Shown here: one piece after another, positions 17,192-24,284 of the stretch
Layout of the letters: each line of letters starts with the position of its first letter
How positions within the stretch are numbered: the stretch's first letter is position 1
NCBI GenBank assembly: GCA_945882915.1
Contig: CAMCWV010000002.1
Coordinates: 1-43,820 of the forward strand
DNA length: 43,820 bases
Reading direction: 5' to 3'
Source: Waddlia chondrophila WSU 86-1044
GTDB lineage: Bacteria; Chlamydiota; Chlamydiia; Chlamydiales; CAMCWV01
Position numbers and translations under genes: made by a program
Notes under the pieces: generated by a model
Databases searched by the model: none
Told to the model about the DNA's origin: nothing
What the model saw: only the letters and a program-made list of their open reading frames with translations

Positions 17192-17869
17192 TTAATTTAG
17201 TTGGCTGAAAAGCCTGCTAATTTTCTCTTCAAGAGTCTGGGAAAGCTCCAAGCTATTCAAATGGGGCAACGAACGACTATAAGCAAGCTCGGCCAGCATC
17301 TCCATCTCCTCCACCAAGAAAAGCTCTGCATCCTCACAGGCGTGAGCCTCGCAAAAACACTCCCCTCTATGCATGTAGCTTGTCGTAAGGGCAAGCTTGC
17401 ACACAGAGCAACCTCTCCGAAGCACCAGCTGGCCATCATGGCTCATTAGCTTAAGGCGAAAGCTATTCACAAGGATCTGCGGATTGCTGGCTGTCGGGAT
17501 CTTGTTTAAATAAAAAGCAAACAATTGATAGAGAAGTGGAGCGGGCTTGCCTAAAAATTGGGTTGAGAGAAGCCCCTGTACAAGATGGGAGGCAGCCTCA
17601 AGATATTCAAGCTTCTGGCGAAGAGGCAGGTAATTATTTAAAACATGCCCCTCGTGAAAACGAAAAATCTCATGCTTTGCAGGAGCGTAGTAATATTCAA
17701 CGCATGTTAAAGGCATAGTCAAAGCTGGCTGAGCCCATTTAGGATGACTCCCCTTCTTGACCACCAACTTCATCAGGCCGTCATTCTTGGAAAATACCGT
17801 CATAACGCGGTCGTAATCTCCAAGGTTAAAGGCCTTCAGCACAATCCCTTCTGTATGAAGTAGTTCCAT
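17192..17869 (-). CDS. recO: DNA repair protein RecO
   Basis: RecO helps load RecA on SSB-coated DNA in the RecFOR pathway. The start is taken at the ATG giving MELLHTEGIVLKAFN, preceded by GGAAG; an ATG five codons upstream has no ribosome binding site. The 225 residues comprise an N-terminal OB fold (about 1-80), a helical core and a zinc-binding region with CSVC and CFCEAHAC, which is present in many RecO proteins. It converges on tRNA-Leu. Confidence 0.9.
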   Translation of the reverse strand: MELLHTEGIVLKAFNLGDYDRVMTVFSKNDGLMKLVVKKGSHPKWAQPALTMPLTCVEYYYAPAKHEIFRFHEGHVLNNYLPLRQKLEYLEAASHLVQGLLSTQFLGKPAPLLYQLFAFYLNKIPTASNPQILVNSFRLKLMSHDGQLVLRRGCSVCKLALTTSYMHRGECFCEAHACEDAELFLVEEMEMLAELAYSRSLPHLNSLELSQTLEEKISRLFSQLN

Positions 17870-17952
17870 ATTTCTTCCGGCCATTCAATTCGTCTAAAAA
17901 ATTAAGCGCAGCTGATGGGTCGAGACAAAAGCAAAAACCTTGGCTTAGAAGA

Positions 17953-18022
17953 TATACTCCTCGTAGCTGAAAACGGGAATTTGGGCTAGCCCAAATTCCC
18001 GTTTTCAGCTACGAGGAGTATA
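17953..18022. repeat. Perfect 70-bp palindrome: minimal element A, copy 8
   Basis: Two exact 35-bp arms meet at GCTAGC with no loop. The arm reads TATACTCCTCGTAGCTGAAA, then ACGGGAATTTGGGCT. This is the cleanest copy and defines the family arm. It lies in the divergent region between recO and pheT. Its perfection suggests recent insertion or active maintenance by gene conversion. Confidence 0.97.
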
Positions 18023-18094
18023 TATTTTTATCCCCCATATAGCACCTCTTATGGTATACGTAGGAGGTTTTATTTTGACCCTAACTTATATTAT

Positions 18095-20146
18095 ATGAAA
18101 GTTTCACTCTCTTGGCTTAAAGAATACATTCCCCTTACACTCCAAGTTGCAGAGGTCTCTGAACTATTGACCCACGCCGGACTAGAAGTCGATGGCATTG
18201 AGGGGGACGTCCTTGAAATTTCGCTCACACCGAACCTTAACCACTCCGGAAACATGGTGGGAATCGCGCGCGAGATTTCGACTCTCACAAACACTCCCTA
18301 CAGCCTCCCACAGGTTTCTCTTCAAGAAGAGGCTGCCGCCTCCATCCACGACCTTATTTCCGTTCAGATCGAAAACTCTCAGCAAACACCTCGCTTTGCC
18401 TGCCGCCTTATCCAGGGCGTTACCGTTGCCCCTTCTCCAGAGTGGCTACAAGAAAAACTAAAAGCTGCCGGCCTGCGCCCCATAAATAACATCATCGATA
18501 TTACCAACTTCGTTTTGCACGAGTGTGGACAACCGCTGCACGCCTACGACTACAAGAAGATTCAAGGCCACACCCTCATCGTTAGAAATGCCAAACAAGG
18601 AGACACCTTAACAACACTCGACGGCCAACAAAGGACGCTCACCCCGGAAACTCTTTTAATCTGTGATAAACAAGGACCTCTCTGTCTTGCTGGAATCATG
18701 GGAGGAGCCGACTCCGAAGTTTCAGATGGAACAGTCGATATTCTTTTAGAATCGGCCTATTTCTCGGCCACTTCAATCCGCCGCACAAGCAAGCGGCTTG
18801 GCCTCCAAACAGAAGCCTCTCGCCGTTTTGAAAGAGGAAGTGATCCTAATGCAGGCCCATTGGCACTCGAAAGAGCAAGTGACCTCATCCAAAAACTCGC
18901 CGGCGGAAAAGTTGTAAAAGGAGTTATAGATATCTCCAAAGGCCCCTTTGCCCCAAAAAACCTCACCTGCCGCCTCGCGCGTCTCAATCAAATACTTGGC
19001 ACCAATCTTGCCTCTCAAGAGGTTCAAGACATATTCATACGTCTTCATTTCCAGTCGTCATATACCTCTGAAGGGGGGCAAACCCTCTTTAAAGTAGAAG
19101 TCCCCACCTACAGAGTTGATATCCAAGAAGAAATTGACCTCATCGAAGACGTTGCAAGGATCTACGGCTACACGAAAATAGCCTCGACATCCACAACGTA
19201 CAGCTCCTCATCACTTCCCCACTCTCCTCTTTTTATTTTTGAGCGTAAAGCGAGGAAAAAACTCATCGCAGAAGGACTCCAGGAACTACTCACATGTGAC
19301 CTTATCAGCCCAAGCCTAACAGACCTTGTTTCTCCTGCTCTAATTGCCGAAAAATCTCTTGTCAAAGTTCTTAACCCTACCTCTGCAGAGCAATCTATTC
19401 TTCGCCCGCTGCTCTTCCCCGGCCTTCTTCAGGTGATTAAGCACAACTGTGACAGACAAAACCTACATATTTGCGGGTTTGAAGTGGGTCGCACTCACCT
19501 ACAAGCAGATGGGGAGTTTCCAGAACACCCTGCTGCAGCGATTGTCTTAACAGGAAAAAATTGCCCTCATCATTGGGGAGCCAAGCCCACTGATATCGGC
19601 TTTTTTGATCTTAAAGGGATTGTGGAGAACTTTTTGGCCTCTTTCGGGATCACTCAAGTAGCTTTCACCCGTTCAACATTTTCTCCTTTTCATCCTGGAA
19701 GACAAGCCGCAGTTACTATCGAATCGACCTCTATAGGTTTTCTAGGTGAGGTCCACCCTGCGATCCTCCGTAAAGTAGGCATTTCACAGCCAGTCTTTAT
19801 TGCCGAGCTCGACCTTGAAATCTTGTTTAAAGCTCAGAAAATCGAACAAAAAATGGAATCCCTCTCTCTCTACCCCGCTTCTGAAAGAGATTGGACTATT
19901 ACTCTCGAAGAGTCTGTGCCAAACGAGAAAATTCTCTCTCTAATTCGCTCCCTAAACTCATCCCTCCTCGAAGAAGTAACTCTTCTTGACATCTACCGTA
20001 GCGAATCTGTAGGAGTGGGGCACAAAAATGCAACTTTCCGTTTTCTTTACCGCGACAAGACTAAAACGATTGAACAAGAAGCTGTCGACGCTGAACACAA
20101 GCGGATCATTCAAGAAGTAATACAAGAAGTAATAAACGATAATTAA
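18095..20146 (+). CDS. pheT: Phenylalanyl-tRNA synthetase beta subunit lacking the tRNA-binding (EMAP) domain
   Basis: The beta chain of the alpha2-beta2 enzyme that charges tRNA-Phe. It opens MKVSLSWLKEYIPLTLQV as usual, but after GLEVDGIEG at about residue 37 it goes straight to DVLEISLTPN. In typical bacterial PheT about 110 residues, an OB-fold tRNA-binding domain, lie between those blocks. The length (683 against about 790) agrees. The B3/B4 editing region (HECGQPLHAYDYKKI, LAGIMGGADSEV), B5 and the catalytic-like domain (DLKGIVENFL) are intact, as is the C-terminal FDX-ACB domain (LYPASERDWT onward). The frame is clean through the junction. The gene for the alpha subunit is not in the window. 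Confidence 0.93.
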   Translation: MKVSLSWLKEYIPLTLQVAEVSELLTHAGLEVDGIEGDVLEISLTPNLNHSGNMVGIAREISTLTNTPYSLPQVSLQEEAAASIHDLISVQIENSQQTPRFACRLIQGVTVAPSPEWLQEKLKAAGLRPINNIIDITNFVLHECGQPLHAYDYKKIQGHTLIVRNAKQGDTLTTLDGQQRTLTPETLLICDKQGPLCLAGIMGGADSEVSDGTVDILLESAYFSATSIRRTSKRLGLQTEASRRFERGSDPNAGPLALERASDLIQKLAGGKVVKGVIDISKGPFAPKNLTCRLARLNQILGTNLASQEVQDIFIRLHFQSSYTSEGGQTLFKVEVPTYRVDIQEEIDLIEDVARIYGYTKIASTSTTYSSSSLPHSPLFIFERKARKKLIAEGLQELLTCDLISPSLTDLVSPALIAEKSLVKVLNPTSAEQSILRPLLFPGLLQVIKHNCDRQNLHICGFEVGRTHLQADGEFPEHPAAAIVLTGKNCPHHWGAKPTDIGFFDLKGIVENFLASFGITQVAFTRSTFSPFHPGRQAAVTIESTSIGFLGEVHPAILRKVGISQPVFIAELDLEILFKAQKIEQKMESLSLYPASERDWTITLEESVPNEKILSLIRSLNSSLLEEVTLLDIYRSESVGVGHKNATFRFLYRDKTKTIEQEAVDAEHKRIIQEVIQEVINDN

Positions 20147-20160
20147 TCATTGGGGTCTTC

Positions 20161-21015
20161 ATGAAATTCCGCTTGCTATCACTGTCAGCCCTAACAATTG
20201 CCGCTCTAGCCACTCAAGCCTGTACGCCAGAATCCAAATTAGGAAGCGAGCATGCTTCACAGACATTCATCCACAAATATGGGATAATAGTAACCTCTGA
20301 AGACTGGGAAAAAGCAGGCTGCAATGGCCAGGTTGTGACAAACTTCAAAGATGGCATGACGATCATAGAAAGCTATGCCGGTGCAGAGCTTCAGGGGCCA
20401 ACGACCTACACCTTCCCCAACTCCCCTTTGATTGCCAAAACAGAAGCTTACGAAAACGGCAAGTGCGTCAAAAAAACAATCCACCACTCCAATAGCGTGC
20501 CAATGGAAGAAATCGCCTATATCTCTCCTACTCAAGTGATTGTCACTCGTTGGTATTTTACAGGCACTCCAGAGAGCGTAGAGAAGTATGATGGCCTTTC
20601 CATCCTCTCAGGAACTTACTACACCCCAACAGCTGCTCTTGAAGGGCAGGTGATCGCTGGAAATGGAACCCGTGTTGTACGCAATGCAGAAGGCGCCCTA
20701 GTCCACAGAGAGACAATGGCTGCTGGACAGCTTACAACGCGCACAGAATACTATCCTAATGGGGTGCCACAAAGCATGACCTCTTACCAAAATGGTAAGG
20801 TCCATGGCACAAGAAAAACCTTCCTAGAAAATGGGGGACCAAAGTCTATTGAGCAGTGGGCAAATGGAGAGCAAAATGGCATTACCACTTTATTCTCTCA
20901 CGGCGAAAAAGTCGCTGAAGAGAGCTACTCTCAAGGGCAAAAAACAGGCTCCCAAAAGATCCCCACCAAAGAAGAAATCGCCTTCAGTGAAGAAGAAGAG
21001 ATCGTCTACCGCTAA
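20161..21015 (+). CDS. Probable lipoprotein with MORN_2 (YwqK-type) repeats
   Basis: The 284-residue protein starts with a signal sequence ending ATQAC at Cys21, a slightly atypical lipobox, so membrane anchoring is likely. The second half contains repeats of the form YYPNGVPQSMTSYQNGKVHG, the MORN_2 variant found in YwqK 'antitoxin-like' proteins; such repeats form beta-hairpin ribbons. The function in bacteria is unknown; the 'toxin-antitoxin' label in databases rests on weak evidence. It follows pheT by 14 bp and is probably cotranscribed. As I recall, Chlamydia also has a conserved gene directly after pheT. Confidence 0.78.
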   Translation: MKFRLLSLSALTIAALATQACTPESKLGSEHASQTFIHKYGIIVTSEDWEKAGCNGQVVTNFKDGMTIIESYAGAELQGPTTYTFPNSPLIAKTEAYENGKCVKKTIHHSNSVPMEEIAYISPTQVIVTRWYFTGTPESVEKYDGLSILSGTYYTPTAALEGQVIAGNGTRVVRNAEGALVHRETMAAGQLTTRTEYYPNGVPQSMTSYQNGKVHGTRKTFLENGGPKSIEQWANGEQNGITTLFSHGEKVAEESYSQGQKTGSQKIPTKEEIAFSEEEEIVYR

Positions 21016-21034
21016 TTGAGTGAAAGGGCGATCT

Positions 21035-21085
21035 TTAACGCTTATCAACCCAATAGACATCGCCACGGCGCGGAAAATCGCCCAT
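21035..21085 (-). pseudogene. Truncated MazF-type toxin start (16 codons)
   Basis: An ATG overlapping the end of the antitoxin frame opens MGDFPRRGDVYWVDKR and then stops. The block PRRGDVYWVD is the characteristic N-terminus of MazF/PemK endoribonucleases. The rest of the toxin is missing and the next sequence is the end of the MORN gene, so the toxin was deleted. Confidence 0.65.
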
Positions 21086-21320
21086 CCCAATCCTCACTAT
21101 CTAAACGTTCCCAGTCAGCAATAATACTTTGTCTATCAGGATCACTATTAGCTTCGGCGTAAGCTTCCTTTAAGTGCTCTTTTTCTTCTTCAAGCGCACG
21201 GCCAAGAGCCTTGGCCACAAAGCGACTTAATTGCCGTTTTTCCACCAACATGCAGAGCAATGCAATCATGTTTCTCAGTAGGGAAAAGGTGACATTCATT
21301 GTCTTCATTGGCATTTTCAT
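21045..21320 (-). CDS. Ribbon-helix-helix/MazE-type antitoxin, orphaned
   Basis: The start is placed at the ATG 8 nt after AGGAG; the longer open frame upstream is translated element A. The 91-residue product carries LVEKRQLSRFVAKALGRALE followed by an acidic helix and DWERLDSEDW, the pattern of antitoxins that pair with MazF toxins (SRFVAxAL...EEEK...DW..LDxEDW). The first part (VTFSLLRNMIALLCM) is more hydrophobic than usual for the DNA-binding strand, so binding may be impaired. The last 13 residues (DGRFSAPWRCLLG) are read through the toxin start and are probably not native. Confidence 0.6.
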   Translation of the reverse strand: MKMPMKTMNVTFSLLRNMIALLCMLVEKRQLSRFVAKALGRALEEEKEHLKEAYAEANSDPDRQSIIADWERLDSEDWDGRFSAPWRCLLG

Positions 21321-21363
21321 AGAAAATGCTCCTACTCTTGTATTTATTTTACCACATTCAATA

Positions 21364-21435
21364 TATACTCCTCGTAGTTGAAAACGGGAATTTGGACTAG
21401 CGCAAAAGCTCCCGTTTTCAACTACGAGGAGTATA
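21364..21435. repeat. Palindromic element A, copy 9 (72 bp)
   Basis: Arms TATACTCCTCGTAGTTGAAA and CAACTACGAGGAGTATA, with a short centre GGACTAGCGCAAAAGCTCCC. It lies about 45 bp upstream of the antitoxin start. Confidence 0.93.
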
Positions 21436-21562
21436 TGTCTGCATTTCCGTAGGTTCCTTTCAGTCACCTACGGCTAACATCTGCCACGCCCTTGCCGCTT
21501 AACTACCGCTTGCGCGGTTTTCTAAAAAACAACCACCAACTCCGCGCCCCCTTCTCTTTTCT

Positions 21563-21663
21563 CTTGTTTTTCTCTCACGTTCTCTCACGCCTCTGTGTTT
21601 CAAAAAACAGATATTAAGATTTTTGAAACACAGAGGCGTGAGAGAACGTGAGAGAAAGAAAAA
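21563..21663. repeat. Long palindrome related to element C
   Basis: Arms of about 44 bp (TTTTTCTCTCACGTTCTCTC, then ACGCCTCTGTGTTTCAAAAA, and the complement with minor differences) surround a 12-nt loop. About 44 bp starting at 21553 recur at 14128-14171. Confidence 0.88.
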
Positions 21664-21698
21664 GGCCTAAAAATGTGGGTAATGACAAGGCTGGAGAC

Positions 21699-21749
21699 CC
21701 GGGGCCTTAGCGCTAGCCCAAATTCCCGTTTTCAGCCAAGCGGAGTATA
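21699..21749. repeat. Element A, copy 10, right arm only
   Basis: Sequence CCCGGGGCCTTAGCGCTAGC, then CCAAATTCCCGTTTTCAGCC and AAGCGGAGTATA. No left arm is found nearby. It follows an arm of repeat E, the same order as at 31849-31907. Confidence 0.85.
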
Positions 21750-21769
21750 GTCGAAGTGGACCCTATGGA

Positions 21770-21860
21770 CGGAATGGACAAGTTCAGCGTCTGCTATTAA
21801 TTTTTATGAGACGTGGCAATTGTCCATGCCTTTTGTCCACCCTCGTCCATTTTGTCCATT
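21770..21860 (+). repeat. Repeat F, copy 1
   Basis: Contains GTCTGCTATTAATTTTTATG followed by AGACGTGGCAATTGTCCAT and GTCC-rich sequence. A second copy in the same orientation lies at 24050-24140, on the other side of the nucleotide translocase gene. Confidence 0.8.
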
Positions 21861-21910
21861 CGCACGGGTGAAGCCCGTGTTTTGGCGAAGCCCGCTTTCG
21901 CTAAAAATGC

Positions 21911-21952
21911 AAAAGGCCTTCTGCCCCGGTTAAGGGGCAGAAGGCCTTTTTA
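21911..21952 (-). terminator. Strong terminator hairpin after the translocase gene
   Basis: AAAAGGCCTTCTGCCCC and GGGGCAGAAGGCCTTTTT form a 17-bp stem with a 6-nt loop. A-runs and T-runs flank both sides, so it may work in both directions. It lies about 50 bp past the stop codon of npt. Confidence 0.92.
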
Positions 21953-21999
21953 GACCAAAAGATTAGACCAAAAGGTCAGAGAGTTAACCAGAGGAGCAA

Positions 22000-23586
22000 T
22001 TAGCCCTTCTGTGCAACCGCAGAAGCTGCAGCTTCAGAGCGGCTTGCATCTTTGCTTGCCTGCTCATCTTTAGCTTCCTGCTCTCTTTCGCCAATAATAG
22101 TAGCGTATCGCTTGCTTAGCGCTTTTACAGCAAGCATCCAAACTGCAATAATCGCGAAGAGGATCACTGCTACGTATGGAGTCATTCCAGCAATACCGCC
22201 AAGACCGATGATCAGCACCTGCTGAACCAAAGATCCGCCAGATTTACCTAAACGAGCACCAACAACGTCAATCGCTGCTTTACCTTTTGTCTTAGATTCC
22301 TGATCAAGAGGAATATACGCCATTTCCTTGGTAGGATCGAAGAGGGAGTACTTCGTAGACTTGCTCAAGATGTTCTGAGCAGCACCAAAAAGCACTGCAA
22401 GCATCAAAGGAGAAGTTCCGAGCATAGCCATCAAGCCAATCATAGCAGAGCTATCGTTGAACAGTACGAATGAGAAGAAGCCGATACCTGTAACGATCAA
22501 CACCACTGGTGTGATCATTGCAGCTGTGCCCCAGCCCCAACGACGAACGACGTTACCACCGACAAAGAGCATCATGAACACTGTCACAACGCCTGTGAAT
22601 GTGGAGAAGTAGCCCATAAAGGTGCTGTAATCGTTAGCATGAGGGTATTGGAGTTTCAGCTGGCTCTTCCAAGTGACTTCAATAAGGTTGATAGAAACGC
22701 CGTACGCGATTACGAGAATTGCCAAGCAACCGATATACTTTGATTTTGCCAAGTACTTAAAGCTCTCCATGAGACCCAATTTTGGCTTTTCTTTCTTCTT
22801 ACCTTTAACTTCTTCTTGGCTATAGAATCTAGGATCTGTAAGCACGTTTCTGTTGATCCAGTAGTAGAATCCACAAACGAGAAGACCTGCAACAACGACC
22901 ATACCCATGAGGTAGTTCAAAGAAACGCCCCAAGCATCAACGTTAGCTGGAAGCTTTCTGCGAATGTCTGATACGTAAATAATAGCAGGACCTGAGAAGA
23001 GAAGGGCAAGGTTAGCACCCAGACCGAATAGGGCGTAAAAACGCTTAGCCTCGCCAGACTTTGTGATTTCGTTAGCAAATCCCCAGAACATCAAGGAGAG
23101 CATAACGCTGCCCCATAGCTCGGCTAGGACGTAAAATACTGCATAAGTCCAGTTTCTGAAAATGGCAACCATTCCCTTAAAACCAACTGGCAAGAAAGCC
23201 TGAAGGTCGTCAGCAAGTTTTGTTGGGTGCATGATATCGCGGTTTGGATAAAGAACCAAAGCGAACAATGCAAAAAACAATAAGAATGGCGTTACAACTG
23301 TATAAAACAATTTTTCTTTGCTCAAGATATTGCTCAATTTAGCAAAGATTAGCATGAAAAGCACTGCAGAAGGCAGTACGAGCCACACTTTAATGAAAGG
23401 AATAGCCTCAGCACCTGACCCAGCGGCGGTCACGATGAGAGTATCCTTTGTATCTCGCAAAATCGTATAGTTAAAGTTAATGCAAAAAAACATCAGGAAC
23501 ATTGGCAGAACTTTTTTTAGTTCCCATGCATGGACGGGCCAAAAGAAGGCTCTCCATTTCCCGAATGATTTAGTGTCTTGTGACAT
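22000..23586 (-). CDS. npt1: ATP/ADP translocase (nucleotide transporter, NTT family)
   Basis: NTT carriers of intracellular bacteria and plastids exchange host ATP for bacterial ADP across the inner membrane. The ATG chosen gives MSQDTKSFGKW and has GAGG at 8 nt; the frame extends two codons upstream only with TTG. The 528 residues contain about 11-12 membrane segments. Conserved blocks are NYTILRDTKDTLIVTAAGSG, AEAIPFIKVWLVLPSA and ELWGSVMLSLMFWGFANE. The AEAIPFIK type is that of the ATP/ADP antiporters (Npt1) rather than the NTP:proton carriers, but substrate specificity among chlamydial paralogues needs a test. The alanine/serine-rich C-terminal tail is dispensable-looking. Confidence 0.95.
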   Translation of the reverse strand: MSQDTKSFGKWRAFFWPVHAWELKKVLPMFLMFFCINFNYTILRDTKDTLIVTAAGSGAEAIPFIKVWLVLPSAVLFMLIFAKLSNILSKEKLFYTVVTPFLLFFALFALVLYPNRDIMHPTKLADDLQAFLPVGFKGMVAIFRNWTYAVFYVLAELWGSVMLSLMFWGFANEITKSGEAKRFYALFGLGANLALLFSGPAIIYVSDIRRKLPANVDAWGVSLNYLMGMVVVAGLLVCGFYYWINRNVLTDPRFYSQEEVKGKKKEKPKLGLMESFKYLAKSKYIGCLAILVIAYGVSINLIEVTWKSQLKLQYPHANDYSTFMGYFSTFTGVVTVFMMLFVGGNVVRRWGWGTAAMITPVVLIVTGIGFFSFVLFNDSSAMIGLMAMLGTSPLMLAVLFGAAQNILSKSTKYSLFDPTKEMAYIPLDQESKTKGKAAIDVVGARLGKSGGSLVQQVLIIGLGGIAGMTPYVAVILFAIIAVWMLAVKALSKRYATIIGEREQEAKDEQASKDASRSEAAASAVAQKG

Positions 23587-23677
23587 ACACAAAGCCTCGT
23601 TTTGTTAATAATGGCTAACCACCGAAGAGCCCTCTCTTCTAATGGCAAAAAATATAAAATCTCATCTGAAAAAGGAT

Positions 23678-23703
23678 TTATTATGAACTAACGCTCATAA
23701 TAA
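23678..23703. promoter_or_regulatory. Palindrome upstream of npt
   Basis: TTATTATGA and TCATAATAA are perfect 9-bp arms with an 8-nt spacer, about 90 bp upstream of the npt start codon. It could be an operator for npt or a hairpin ending the transcript from 23939. Confidence 0.4.
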
Positions 23704-23716
23704 GAAAAGAAAAACC

Positions 23717-23939
23717 TTAAGTAAAAAACGATTGATCTAGGAGCTCTTGCATCTCTACAAATCCCTGCCTGTCTCTTTCCCTGCGATGCTGCTGTCTTTG
23801 TTTTTCTCTCTTCTAAACGCTCATTAGACTCTTCGGCATCAACGCAGTTCGGGTTTCTTTGGCACTTTCCTCTTGAGCAAATATCGAATTAGACATCTGA
23901 AGCCCAATCTGGAAAACCAATACCATTAACTTTTGACAT
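23717..23939 (-). pseudogene. Possible decayed small gene upstream of npt
   Basis: An ATG with GAGG at 5 nt opens MSKVNGIGFPDWASDV, then meets TAA. The same frame resumes as FDICSRGKCQRNPNCVDAEE and continues SNERLEER up to a run of five A. After removing one A it continues KQRQQHRRERDRQGFVEMQE and LLDQSFFT before a TAA. The span of 223 nt becomes a whole number of codons after that one-base correction. An alternative frame without a frameshift, also from an internal ATG, has one TAG in the middle. No family recognised. It may be a pseudogene or a pair of very short peptides. Confidence 0.35.
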
Positions 23940-24194
23940 AACAACCTCTTATATCGTTACTGAAACTGTTAAATTAGATTTCTAATTATAAACAAACTAT
24001 TAATATTATGCAATTAAAAAGTGAACAGAAGAAGGCTTCGCCCTACCAATGGACAGTTCAACGTCTGCTATTAATTTTTATGAGCCACGGCAACTGTTCA
24101 TCTCTTTTGTCCTGTTGGCCCAATCCGTCCAACAGCAACCCAAAACTAGCACTCAAAATACAACACTCTAATTAACAACAGCTTGCAATCGGAT
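23940..24194. other. AT-rich intergenic DNA with repeat F
   Basis: Between the possible pseudogene and the heat-shock operon. It holds repeat F copy 2 (24050-24140) and a lone left half of a CIRCE-like box (CTAGCACTC, 24146-24154). No open frame supported. Confidence 0.5.
24050..24140 (+). repeat. Repeat F, copy 2
   Basis: Shares GTCTGCTATTAATTTTTATG and the following GCCACGGCAACTGTTCAT with the copy at 21770-21860, in the same orientation, with several substitutions. Confidence 0.8.
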
Positions 24195-24221
24195 CCAGCA
24201 ATCGCCAGCATTAAGTGCTAA
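24195..24221 (+). promoter_or_regulatory. Degenerate CIRCE operator of the hrcA operon
   Basis: CCAGCAATC, nine bases, then AAGTGCTAA. Against TTAGCACTC-N9-GAGTGCTAA the right half matches 8 of 9 positions and the left 6 of 9, with the exact 9-nt spacing. It lies directly upstream of the predicted promoter, where HrcA would repress its own operon. Confidence 0.6.
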
Positions 24222-24227
24222 AACTTG

Positions 24228-24257
24228 TTGACCTGAAAATTCAGGGACAATTATACT
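24228..24257 (+). promoter_or_regulatory. Predicted housekeeping-sigma promoter of hrcA-grpE-dnaK
   Basis: TTGACC (-35) and TATACT (-10) are separated by 18 bp, and the -10 box ends 27 nt before the hrcA ATG. Of the promoter-like sequences I looked at in the window, this is the best match to the sigma-66/sigma-70 consensus. Confidence 0.7.
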
Positions 24258-24284
24258 AAAAGACAAAAAGGAGTGGGGAGATCT

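Larger units (their letters stand above)
21448..21910. other. Gene-free stretch built of stacked repeats
   Basis: It holds a hairpin CCGTAGGT/ACCTACGG (about 21448-21474), a long palindrome (21563-21663), an arm of repeat E (about 21668-21686), a lone element A arm (21699-21749), repeat F (21770-21860) and a hairpin CACGGG/CCCGTG near 21863. No coding frame is convincing. Confidence 0.7.

Noticed and set aside
21321..21467. N-terminal extension of the antitoxin frame
   Set aside because: The extra 49 codons translate element A; the ATG at 21320 has its own AGGAG.
24146..24172. CIRCE at CTAGCACTC followed by nine bases
   Set aside because: The left half matches, but the right half (CACTCTAAT) does not. 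The site at 24195-24221 is the better candidate.
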